A stretch of 64,000 nucleotides of DNA from Streptomyces halobius. GTDB lineage: Bacteria > Actinomycetota > Actinomycetes > Streptomycetales > Streptomycetaceae. The stretch covers positions 868,001-932,000 of the forward strand of contig NZ_CP086322.1 of NCBI RefSeq assembly GCF_023277745.1. Reading direction: 5' to 3'. The notes beneath the pieces were generated by a model that was not told the DNA's origin, ran no database searches, and was given only the letters and a program-made list of their open reading frames with translations. This document shows positions 17,913-25,619 of the stretch, in pieces. How positions within the stretch are numbered: the stretch's first letter is position 1; every line of letters begins with the position of its first letter. A program made the translations under genes and the position numbers.

Positions 17913-17929
17913 CTCCTCGACGGAGCCGG

Positions 17930-18150
17930 TCAGCGGCGGGCGAGCTGCCGCTCACCACTCGCGCCGCTCTGGTAGGGCAGGCCGTAGTGCGCGAAGACCG
18001 CGGCCTCGTCCTCGGCAGGCAGGACATCGTCCGTGCCGATCGCCGGGCACTTACGACTCTTCACCAGCGACCGGTCGTAGTCGACCTTGACGTAGCCCGG
18101 CCCCACGATCGCCCCGGTGCGGGTCGCGCAGCCACACAACGCGGTGGGCT
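17930..18150 (-). pseudogene. Unidentified C-terminal fragment beside IS copy B
   Basis: About 73 codons (EPTALCGCATRTG..VKVDYDRSLV..KCPAIGTDDV..) run from the TA border of IS copy B to a stop at 17930. If the IS and one TA are removed, this frame continues directly from the portal-like reading frame on the other side (VREL-EPTAL). I do not recognise the family and it does not resemble the expected remainder of a portal protein, so the join may be chance or follow an older deletion. Confidence 0.4.
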
Positions 18151-18181
18151 CTAGGGCGTGTATCGGAAGTGCCTGGTGAGG

Positions 18182-18760
18182 ATGGTGGAGAGCCCATTTG
18201 TGATCCAGAATGCTCGGGTGGTCACGCTTGAGACTCCCCGATTGGTCCTGCGCCGCTGGCGCGAGGATGACGTTGTGCCCATGACTGCTGTCAATGCCGA
18301 CTCCGAGGTCATGCGGTGGATCGGTGACGGCAGCGTCCGGGACGAACAGCAGACTCGAGACGGGATCGAGGTAATGGAACGCGAGTGGGAGGCACAGGGC
18401 TTCGGCCTGTTCGCCGTGGAGATCCGCTCCACCGGCGAGCTGGCCGGGTTCACTGGCCTTTCGGTCCCCGACTTCTTGCCGGAGGTGCTGCCAGCGGTTG
18501 AGGTCGGCTGGCGGCTGGGACGTTCCCACTGGGGGCAGGGCCTGGCCACCGAGGCCGCTGCGGCCGCTGTGCGGTTCGGGTTCGAAGACCGAGGGCTGAA
18601 GCGGATCGTCAGCATCGCTCAGGTGGGCAACGACGCCTCCGAACGGATCATGACCAAGCTGGGGATGCATCCGGTCCGTGAGACCGTCGATCCCAGCTGC
18701 GGTCGGCGAGTGCGGGTGTTCGAGTTGTCGTCGGACCAGTACGTCACAGCCAATCGTTGA
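18182..18760 (+). CDS. GNAT acetyltransferase (RimJ/RimL type), IS passenger
   Basis: The 192-aa product starts [19 protein letters not shown] and contains the acetyl-CoA loop region [19 protein letters not shown] (about residues 105-123) and [26 protein letters not shown], as in RimJ/RimL-like N-acetyltransferases that modify protein N termini or small amines. Start choices include GTG at 18158 inside the inverted repeat; the ATG at 18182 is preferred. The stop at 18760 lies within the transposase 3' end, so the final few residues are encoded antisense to transposase codons. Complete and probably functional. Confidence 0.8.
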   Translation: MVESPFVIQNARVVTLETPRLVLRRWREDDVVPMTAVNADSEVMRWIGDGSVRDEQQTRDGIEVMEREWEAQGFGLFAVEIRSTGELAGFTGLSVPDFLPEVLPAVEVGWRLGRSHWGQGLATEAAAAAVRFGFEDRGLKRIVSIAQVGNDASERIMTKLGMHPVRETVDPSCGRRVRVFELSSDQYVTANR

Positions 18761-19618
18761 TGGCCGCGACGAGGACGGTCGCCTCGTAGCGGACGGTGAG
18801 TTTCTCGTAGCGGGTGGCCACTGCCCGATGCCTCTTGAGGCGATTGATGCCGCATTCGACCGCGTGCCGAGCCTTGTAGTCCTCGGGGTCGAACCGCGGC
18901 GGCCGACCGCCACTCGACCCGCGTTTCTTGCGGTTGCGGACTTGATCGGCCTTGTCCGGAATGGTGCAGCGGATACCGCGTCGGCGCAGGTAGACGCGGT
19001 TCTTGCGGGAGGCGTATGCCTTGTCGGCGCGGACCCGGTTGGGCCGGGTGCGCGGACGACCGGAACCCAGGCGGACGACACGGACCTTCTTCAGGACGGG
19101 CTCGAACTGCGGGGAGTCGCCGCGCTGCCCGGCGGTGATCACGATCGACATGGGCTTCTGTCCCTGTTCGACGGCCAGGTGCAGCTTGGTGGTCAGGCCC
19201 CCTCGCGAGTGTCCGAGACCGTGGTCGTCCGGCTCGACGGTGATACCGCCGGGCGGTTCCTTTTGCAAGTCCCCCTTTTCCGCGCCCCGGCGGCGTGCTG
19301 GTGGGCCCGGCAGACGGTGGAGTCGATGTTGAGGTCCCAGGTGATGAGTTCCTTGGCGTCCGCCTGGGCCTGCAACGCGGTGAAGATCCGCTGCCAGGTG
19401 CCATCTAGCTGCCAGCGGCGGAACAGGTCGTACACCCGCCCCCAGGGCCCGTACTGTTCCGGGATGTCCCGCCACGGCGTCCCGGCTTGGGTCCGCCACC
19501 GTATGCCGTCGATCAGCTGCCGCCGGGTCCATATCGGCGGCCGGCCCGGCTTCTTGCGCTTGGGCAACAGCGGCTCCAGCCGAGCCCACTGTGCATCCGT
19601 CAGATCTCCACGTGCCAT
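18744..19618 (-). CDS. IS5-family (IS427-like) transposase of copy B, -1 frameshift fusion
   Basis: The product reads identically to that of copy A: N-terminal half at 19618-19193 and C-terminal half in the -1 frame to 18744, joined at the same GAAAAGGGGG slip site (about 19270-19279). Catalytic regions are the same. In the second frame the ORF is also open upstream, through the inverted repeat into the portal gene. Confidence 0.85.
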
Positions 19619-19666
19619 AAGCCAAGATCATTCCACGCTCAAGATCCACTTTCGATACACGCCCTA

Positions 19667-20231
19667 GTTCGCGGACCCGTCCGTCGTATGTGGCGAACTC
19701 GAAGTGGGAGACGTAGTCGCCGTGCGGGTCGGGTATCGGCTCGACGCGGTTCGGCGGCAGCAGGTCGAGGCGGGTGATCGTGCCCGCGCGGCTGCGGGTG
19801 ATTTCGACGAACGCACCCTTCTTGGAGAGCAGCAGTTGCGCGCTGAACCGCTTCTTGAAGACGGTGACCCGCTCCAGCGGATTCGCCTGGACGTTCAGGA
19901 CGTGCAGGAGCGGGTGGTCGGTGAGGGTTTCCGCGAACTGGCGCTCGTCACCGCCGCGCCCGATCTCGACGGTGAGCGCACCGGGATGCTTGGAGATCGC
20001 TTTGACGCTCTTGAACGTCCAGATGCTCCGCTCGTACCCCTCCTGGATGACGCGATCGAGGCCCCAGCCCGCGGCGCGCTCTTCGGTGCCCCACACGGTA
20101 GTGGTGCCCGCGTAGGTCATGGAGACGTACGTGTTGCCGATCGGCCCGGCGGGCTTCTCCTCCGTCGACAGTGGTAGCGCCGTGCGCGGGAGGGGGAGGC
20201 GGCGAAAGCTGGGCAGGAACTGGCGTGGCAT
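19667..20231 (-). pseudogene. Phage portal protein, N-terminal part, cut by IS copy B
   Basis: About 188 residues read as an HK97-type portal N terminus: [23 protein letters not shown] (phage-like first helices), [40 protein letters not shown] and [15 protein letters not shown]. Portals form the DNA gateway of the capsid. The remaining 200 or more residues are absent; the sequence beyond the IS is unrelated. A small membrane gene overlaps its start. This is a prophage remnant without terminase or capsid genes in the window. Confidence 0.65.
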
Positions 20232-20578
20232 CAGGTCGCCTCACTGGCCAGCCACATGCCCGCCGCGCAGATGCCTGCGCCGACTTCGACCCACGCCAGA
20301 GGCGGGCAGTACGCGAAGGCGCAGCCGACGGCGGTCGTAGTCGCGATGGCGCTGATGGCGCAGGCGACGACGCGGGAGACGTTGCTCCTCGGCGGTGCCG
20401 GGAAGCGGAAGGCCGCGAAGGTGCCCGCCGCGGCCACACTGGTGCTCAGCAGCGGGTGTATGGCGCCCAGAGCGACGAGCACGACGAGGATGCCGGCGGC
20501 GACGAGGACAAGTCCGGCGACTTCGCGGGCGATGCTTCGCGGCGAGGGTGTCTCAGGCGGTGTACTCACGGCGCGCAC
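20231..20578 (-). CDS. Small multi-helix membrane protein next to portal fragment
   Basis: The 115-aa product has about four hydrophobic segments ([73 protein letters not shown]). Its stop overlaps the portal start (ATGA), so it was probably co-translated with it. Genes of this type precede portal in several actinophages; function is unknown. GTG starts at 20578 and 20569 are both possible. About 130 bases further (20627-20767) a frameshifted run with KGAKVIPGEKIQRRGIGAYMAG may be another phage-gene scrap. Confidence 0.6.
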   Translation of the reverse strand: MRAVSTPPETPSPRSIAREVAGLVLVAAGILVVLVALGAIHPLLSTSVAAAGTFAAFRFPAPPRSNVSRVVACAISAIATTTAVGCAFAYCPPLAWVEVGAGICAAGMWLASEAT

Positions 20579-20807
20579 GATGGGGGCGGCGCCGGGTTAG
20601 TGTCGCGTGCTCGCACGTGGAGATCAGCGGGGGCGGCTAACCCCGGCCATGTAAGCGCCGATGCCGCGCCGCTGGATCTTCTCGCCGGGGATGACCTTGG
20701 CGCCCTTCGGGGGGCGGCGGGAGCTTGCGCTTCTTCCGCGTTGACTGGTCCCCGCCCACCCGGACGCTACGCCGCCGATATGTGTACCGACTTTGAGGAA
20801 TCCAGCG

Positions 20808-21755
20808 CTAAGCGACCTGCGCGTCCAGCGCGGCGCGGAGCCAGTCGTCCGTGGCGCCGATGGTCGGTTGCGGGGAGGCGGAGGGGAGTTCGCCGGCGAG
20901 TTGCCAGTAGCGGTCTATGAGGGGATGCGCGAGCTGGGCCAGCTGGAAGCTGAGTTGGCGGCGGAAGGCGGGGGTGTCCCGCATGTTGCGCAAGCCGGCG
21001 TGGGCGGCGACGAAACAGTCGAGGGCTTCGCCCGCGTGCGGGGGCCGTTGGGCTCGTACGTGCGCCGAGGCGAGCGCGCACGCCTCGGTAAGCCCTTCGT
21101 AGAGGACGGCCGGGCGGCAGGACCCGTCGGGGGTTCGGGGTGCGAGGCGGCGGATGTTGATGTCGAGGACGCGGGTGTCCGTGGCGACGGCATGGAGTCG
21201 GGCGAAGGTCAGGACCTGGGACGGGGTCGGGTCGGCGGGGGGCTGCGGAACCGCCGCTTCGAGGAGCGTGGAGAGCAGGCGGGCCGGGAGCCGCGCGGGG
21301 AGTACGTGACGCCAGAAGCGGGCCAAGGCGTCCGTGGTGGGCGGGGTGTTCACAGCACCGATCAGGCGCAGGCGGTCGGCGCGTTCCTCGGGGGTGCAGT
21401 CGCGGAGAAGGTGGAGGGCGGCTTCCCGCCAGCGCAGAGTGGACAGTTGTGTGCCGAGTTCTCGTAGCTGCCCCGCGACGGCGCCCTCCAGGGCGTCCGT
21501 TGCGCCCGGCGCGTCCTCCTGGGCGAGGATCCGGTCGACCTGCGGCAGTGGCAGGTCGAGGGTGCGTAGCGAACGGATCAGGCGGAGTCGGTCCAGGGCC
21601 TCGGGGCCGTACCGACGGTGGCCCCCGACGCTGCGGATGGCCTCGGGCAGCAGGCCGCGGTCCGAGTAGAAGCGGACGGTTTTGACGGTGACGCCTGCCT
21701 GCTCGGCGAGTTCGCCGATGCTCCACATGCCATCAGGGGACGTGGGCACGGTCAT
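20808..21755 (-). CDS. MerR-family transcriptional regulator
   Basis: The 315-aa regulator has the MerR HTH at residues 11-50 (WSIGELAEQAGVTVKTVRFYSDRGLLP), the wing (SVGGHRRYGPEALDRLRLI) and the dimer helix, then a 200-aa C-terminal domain of no recognised ligand class (LARFWRHVLPARLPARLL..). GGAGG lies about 9 bases upstream of the ATG at 21755. It faces away from an alpha/beta hydrolase gene 100 bases upstream and probably controls both from the shared region, where a dyad sits. Confidence 0.85.
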   Translation of the reverse strand: MTVPTSPDGMWSIGELAEQAGVTVKTVRFYSDRGLLPEAIRSVGGHRRYGPEALDRLRLIRSLRTLDLPLPQVDRILAQEDAPGATDALEGAVAGQLRELGTQLSTLRWREAALHLLRDCTPEERADRLRLIGAVNTPPTTDALARFWRHVLPARLPARLLSTLLEAAVPQPPADPTPSQVLTFARLHAVATDTRVLDINIRRLAPRTPDGSCRPAVLYEGLTEACALASAHVRAQRPPHAGEALDCFVAAHAGLRNMRDTPAFRRQLSFQLAQLAHPLIDRYWQLAGELPSASPQPTIGATDDWLRAALDAQVA

Positions 21756-21760
21756 GTCTT

Positions 21761-21782
21761 GAACCTCCCTCAGGGGGAGTTC
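21761..21782. promoter_or_regulatory. Dyad between merR-type gene and hydrolase
   Basis: GAACCTCCCTCAGGGGGAGTTC is an imperfect dyad with outer arms GAAC/GTTC and inner CCC/GGG. It lies directly upstream of the regulator start and about 75 bases from the divergent hydrolase. Similar CTCCC-GGGAG dyads are the binding sites of several actinobacterial MerR proteins. One arm overlaps the regulator's ribosome site. Confidence 0.5.
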
Positions 21783-21855
21783 CTACCGTAACGGCATGCG
21801 CGGCCGGGTCAACGGGGGGGCCGGCCGCGCGGCCAAGCTATGCGAGGAGGCGTTG

Positions 21856-22645
21856 ATGACGGCGTATGTGCTGGTGCCGGGCGGGCATATGGGCGGCTGG
21901 CTGTGGCAGGACGTAGTGGATCGGCTACGGGAGCGGGGAGCCGAGGCGTACGCGGCGACGCTCACGGGCATGGGCGACCGCCGCCATCTAGCCGGTCCGG
22001 AAACGGGTTTGGAGACACATCGAGGATCTGGTGCAGCTCATCGATCACTTGGATGCGCCGGAGGTGGTGCTTGTCGCCCACTGTCACGGTAGCTTTCCGG
22101 CGCTGGGCGCCGCCGACCGGCGCCCGGAACGGGTGTCCCGGATCGTGTACGTGTCGGCGCCCCTGCCGATGGATGGCTTTTCGGTGCACGGCCTGGTATG
22201 CGAATTCGAGCCCGATCCGGCGGTCCGCGACGGGTGGCGGCAACGGTCCGAACAGGTCGAGGACGGCTGGCGGCTCCCCCCGCCGTCACTCGACGACGCG
22301 CAGGCCCGGAGCAGCATCGCGGGCGTCCCCGCAGACGCGCTGGCCCGGCTCGTCCGCCTGGCCGCGCCGCAGCCGCTGGGTACGCTCACCCAGCCGCTCC
22401 GGCTGTCGGGGGCCGCCGCCACGCTGCCGATGAGCGGCGTCTTCTGTACCGGCACGGGGATGAGCATCGCCATGGTCGAGTCCCTGGTGCGGTCGGGGGA
22501 CTCTCGCTTCCAGGTGCTCACCGAGCCCCACGTGGCCTTCTTCGAACTCGACACCGGACACTGGCCGATGCTCTCCGTCCCGGACGGACTCGCCGGGGTG
22601 CTGCTCCATGCCGCCGCGGGCGAGGGGCAGCGGGTGACTGCGTAG
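21856..22645 (+). pseudogene. Alpha/beta-fold hydrolase, one frameshift
   Basis: The first part (MTAYVLVPGGHMGGWLWQDVVDRL..LTGMGDR) and the second (IEDLVQLIDHLDAPEVVLVAHCHGS...ELDTGHWPML) form a typical esterase-like hydrolase of about 260 aa. The nucleophile sits in HCHGS (C replacing the usual S at the elbow, or H-x-S-like) and the catalytic His in TGHW. They are separated by an indel near 22015. GAGGAGG lies 7 bases before the ATG. Divergent from the MerR gene, which probably regulates it. One indel could be a base error, in which case the gene is functional. Confidence 0.65.
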
Positions 22646-22889
22646 TCCTGCTCAGCGAGAGCAGTGGGCCGCCTGCCTCGCTCTTGAAGCTGTGGCGGTT
22701 GGCCCGCAGGACGCGCTTTGGCGGCGCTGATGCTGCCGTTGACGGTGGTCCTCAACCTCGGCCGAGGTGCCGCGGAACTCGTGGCGGCAGCGCTCGCCCA
22801 GGCGGTCAACTCGGCGGAGGCAGAACCCAGTTCGATAACATTCCCTATCGTCAGTGATCACATTCGTATACAGACAAGGGCGGGCCAAG

Positions 22890-23561
22890 ATGATGGATGG
22901 GTATGGGCGCGTTGGAACTGCGACTGCATGCCTGGTCCTGACCCTTCTCATCATCCCTCTGAGTTCCGGCTGCAGCTCAGGCGGTGGGCAGCGCAGCAGC
23001 CCATCCAGCAAACCGGCGGGTGAAGGCAAGCCCTCCCCACAGCCTGTGGTAGTCCTGTATACGAAGGCTCTGGAGCGCGCGCTACCCAACCAGTACAGCA
23101 TCCCGTCTGATCTGGGGGAGCAACGTGTCAGAAAGGCGTGGGAAACCGCTGACCCGACGATCTGCCAGTCGGAAACCTGGCCCCGCCGTTGGTGTGCGAA
23201 GGCAGTCGCCGTAGGAAGCGTTGGGTTCACGAACAGTGTAGACCAAGAACTCTCCGTACGGCTGCTCTCCTTTCCCGCAAGTAAGACAGCTGACGCCTTG
23301 TTCACGTCCAAGTTGACGGTGGATGAGATAGGCAACAACCCTCCCGGAGACGAGATCGCTGGGATTGAAGTCCCCTCGAAGCAGGGCTGGATGGAAAAGA
23401 TCATCAACGTGCGGCAGGGAGGAGTGATCGCGCAAATCAAGTACACATGGCGGGAAGGTGTAGGCGTTCCCTCTACCAGGATCATGTCCATCATCAAGAT
23501 GATTGTCGACAGGATCAAGCAGGTACAGCGCGGCGGCGCTCCTATTGCCTCCGCCCGGTAA
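22890..23561 (+). CDS. Putative lipoprotein
   Basis: The 223-aa product has a signal peptide with lipobox (LLIIPLSSGCSSGG, Cys at about residue 27), a Pro/Ser-rich linker and a soluble domain with an internal Cys pair (ICQSETWPRRWCAKAV). The C-terminal beta-rich part ends in KMIVDRIKQV. It should be a membrane-anchored extracellular protein. No family recognised. An upstream in-frame start (22854) would add 12 residues before the signal peptide; ATG 22890 gives a normal n-region. Confidence 0.7.
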   Translation: MMDGYGRVGTATACLVLTLLIIPLSSGCSSGGGQRSSPSSKPAGEGKPSPQPVVVLYTKALERALPNQYSIPSDLGEQRVRKAWETADPTICQSETWPRRWCAKAVAVGSVGFTNSVDQELSVRLLSFPASKTADALFTSKLTVDEIGNNPPGDEIAGIEVPSKQGWMEKIINVRQGGVIAQIKYTWREGVGVPSTRIMSIIKMIVDRIKQVQRGGAPIASAR

Positions 23562-23834
23562 TTATCAGCACTTTTGAACTGGATTACATGGTGGCGATAT
23601 ACGGCCGGTGGATTCGTTCACTCAAGCAGTTTCAACAGCGGTTGTTCGCCGTCTCGAGGGCAGCTGGATCGGGTGGGGCGCTCGTGAACAAGACGGAGTC
23701 AGGGGACGTACCCACCCAGGGATATGCAGAGGTCAACCTGCGGAGCGGGGGCACCATGCTTGTGAAAGATTCTCGCTTCCATGTGGCGAGCTGTCTGACG
23801 CAGTGAGGTTGCCGCAGCATCCAAAGCGCCAGCC

Positions 23835-23915
23835 CGTTTTCAGCAAAGGTCGGGGGGTCTGCGCCATGCGCGTGCGAGCCAGGTCTTCGACGTTGAAGTG
23901 GATCCGTATGGCATG
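23835..23915 (-). pseudogene. ArsR-type regulator N-terminal scrap
   Basis: About 27 codons read IRIHFNVEDLARTRMAQTPRPLLKTGW, the conserved N terminus of the Streptomyces winged-helix family beginning (M)LRIHFTxEDLARTR. The sequence then diverges and no HTH follows. It is a degraded remnant. The flanking 23562-23834 has a short open frame (23588-23806, plus) without recognisable domain. Confidence 0.5.
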
Positions 23916-24166
23916 TGGCCATTGTGTTGCATCGGCGATGTTCGGGTCAGGACGAATGTCGTCGTGCTCCGGCCTGGTTGAGGGGGAAACCTGATAACAC
24001 AGCAACGGAACGAGCACCCGGCTGACACAACTCGTTCCCAGAGACGTACGAGGGCCTACCTGCGGATGTCACGAGGTGCCCTGTGCTCGACAGGTATCGG
24101 CCAGGCGCCTGGCCGGGACGAAAGAACGTTTCGATGGGCGCGGCTCAGGAATGAAGGATTGGTGGA

Positions 24167-24526
24167 ATGATCGAGCGTAGTCACGACGAAGACGATGGAT
24201 CGATCAGTAGCAGCGTCAGCCGGTGGAAGCGTCTGGCTGCGCTGACCGTGAGTGGCGCGCTCCTGGCCGGGGTCGCCCCGCTGGTCACCGCCAGCCCGGC
24301 TGAGGCGTGGGCCCAGGATTGCCGGAAGTATCTGCGGAGCAAGGGCTACCGGGTACCCGTCCCTGGCAAAGCCAACACGTACTGCGGCTACGCCGAGGAC
24401 TATGGCACGAGCGACCAGGGGCCCGAAGACGCCTACCTTCTCTACTACTGCAGTAACGGGTTGAAGAAACTCGGAGTAAAGAAGAAGCACGCATCCACGG
24501 CGTGCTACAAGGGCACATTGATCTGA
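24167..24526 (+). CDS. Small secreted protein with four cysteines
   Basis: The 119-aa precursor has a charged n-region, a hydrophobic core (LAALTVSGALLAGVAPLVTA) and an AEA-type signal-peptidase site (SPAEAWA, about residue 48). The mature part of about 70 residues has four Cys (DCRKY, YCGYAED, YYCSNG, TACYKG), enough for two disulphides, and is basic at the end. It is probably a secreted, disulphide-stabilised small protein; inhibitor, bacteriocin-like or structural roles are all possible. No family recognised. It is intact between decayed neighbours. Confidence 0.65.
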   Translation: MIERSHDEDDGSISSSVSRWKRLAALTVSGALLAGVAPLVTASPAEAWAQDCRKYLRSKGYRVPVPGKANTYCGYAEDYGTSDQGPEDAYLLYYCSNGLKKLGVKKKHASTACYKGTLI

Positions 24527-24541
24527 TCCCGCGAAGAGGCG

Positions 24542-25107
24542 CTAGTAGGGCTTGGTCAGGTGCAGTTGTCGGTAGCGTGTCCAGATGATCGGTTGTTGCG
24601 TTGATCGGTTGTGACGCCTGAGGAGTTGGCTGCGGTCCGGCGTGATCTGGAGGATTTCGCGGCGGATGTGTTCGAGCCGTTCGCGCGTGCGGATCAGCGT
24701 CGGTGGGGATCGGTGTATCTGCGCGGGCTGCTGACGCACCGATGGCTGCTCGGCTTGGTGAGGACGGGAACCGGCAGGCTCTGGCCCACTTCATCACCTC
24801 CAGCCCGTGGGACCCGGCCCATGTGCGAGCCCGGCTCGCCTGGAGGATGCAGCACGCCATCGGGCCGGCCGCGTTGATCATCGATGACACAGGGTTTCTC
24901 AAGGATGGAGAGGCGTCGGCGTGCGTGTCGCGGCAGTACACCGGCACCGCGGGCAAGGTCACCAACTGCCAGGCCGGCGTCTCGCTGCACCTGGCCGCCG
25001 ACCATGCTTCGGCCGCGGTCGACTGGCGCCTGTCCCTCCCGGAGACCTGGGACCCAGGCTCGCCGAAGGCCGATCCCGCCAAGGTCGGCCGCCGCGTGAA
25101 ATGCAGG
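24542..25107 (+). pseudogene. IS701-family transposase, left end with 5' part
   Basis: An IS701-type left end (CTAGTAGGGCTTGGTCAG, from 24542) precedes a coding region from 24611: MTPEELAAVRRDLEDFAADVFEPFARADQRRWG, then after a frame change QALAHFITSSPWDP, ALIIDDTGFLKDG (DDE Asp), VSRQYTGTAGKVTNCQAGVSLHL and WRLSLPETWD. All are IS701 DDE transposase motifs. It breaks off near 25107, where a DUF1918 gene reads in from the other strand. Internal residues between WLLGL and the QALAHF region are also lost. Not functional. A 3' end of the same family lies at 41.3-41.6 kb. Confidence 0.75.
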
Positions 25108-25278
25108 TCGACGAGACACGGTCGTGGGGCTCATGAGGGTCTCGTGGCCGTCCTCGAACCGGACCCGGTAGGGAGGCCCGCCGTTCTCTCCCAGCACCTC
25201 GATGACCTCCGCCGTCCGGTCCTGCTGACCGACGATCCGGCCATGGACAAGGAGCCGGTCACCCACGCTCGCCTGCAT
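25108..25278 (-). pseudogene. DUF1918 domain protein, 3' truncated by IS701
   Basis: From an ATG with AGGAGGA nearby, MQASVGDRLLVHGRIVGQQDRTAEVIEVLG..PYRVRFEDGHETLMSP matches the complete core of DUF1918, a short SH3-like beta-barrel protein common in actinobacteria. The normal C-terminal few residues are replaced where the IS701 remnant starts (about 25107), and the frame runs on without an early stop. The core domain could still fold, but the native terminus is lost. Confidence 0.7.
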
Positions 25279-25619
25279 TCTCGTCCTCCTCGTACGTCTT
25301 GGGCGGCCTGGGGCCGAACACCGCGGACGTACCCATGCCGGGCGGGAGGTGTGTGCGACGCCACTCGAATGATGCGGTGCCGGCCCCGGCCGGCGGGCGA
25401 GGTGCCGCCCCGTGACACTTTGCCCGGCCGGTCCCCGCCCTGTCATCACCCGATTGGCGGCCCGGTCACGCCCTGCTCCGCGGAGGCGACGGAAAGCGAG
25501 GTCGGGCCCCGGGGCCGATACTGGGGTGAGCATCGCGGGTACTGCCATCGGACCACGGCGGGGAGTCACCCCGGGCGGCCGTGTGGTGTCGCCCGCTCGG
25601 CAGGCACAAGGTGGTGGTG
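25279..25619. other. Intergenic region upstream of the SpoIIE-type phosphatase
   Basis: No gene supported. It separates the divergent DUF1918 gene and the phosphatase gene, so both promoters should lie here. The sequence CACAAGGTGGTGATGG supplies a weak ribosome site for the latter. Confidence 0.4.

Larger units (their letters stand above)
18154..19664 (-). mobile_element. IS5/IS427-type element copy B with GNAT passenger
   Basis: The 1511-bp element is flanked by TA (18152-18153 and 19665-19666). Its transposase end is GGGCGTGTATCGAAAG and its cargo end GGGCGTGTATCGGAAG. From 19664 down to about 18742 it matches the transposase part of copy A as far as I can see by eye; then the two diverge completely and copy B carries a GNAT acetyltransferase where copy A has a VOC gene. 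It lies inside a phage portal gene, opposite in orientation to copy A. Confidence 0.9.

Noticed and set aside
20627..20767. Possible phage-gene end (KGAKVIPGEKIQRRG)
   Set aside because: Frameshifted and too short to assign; mentioned with the neighbouring membrane gene.
23588..23806. 72-codon plus-strand frame (DUF397-like by loose resemblance)
   Set aside because: No ribosome site and the resemblance is too weak.
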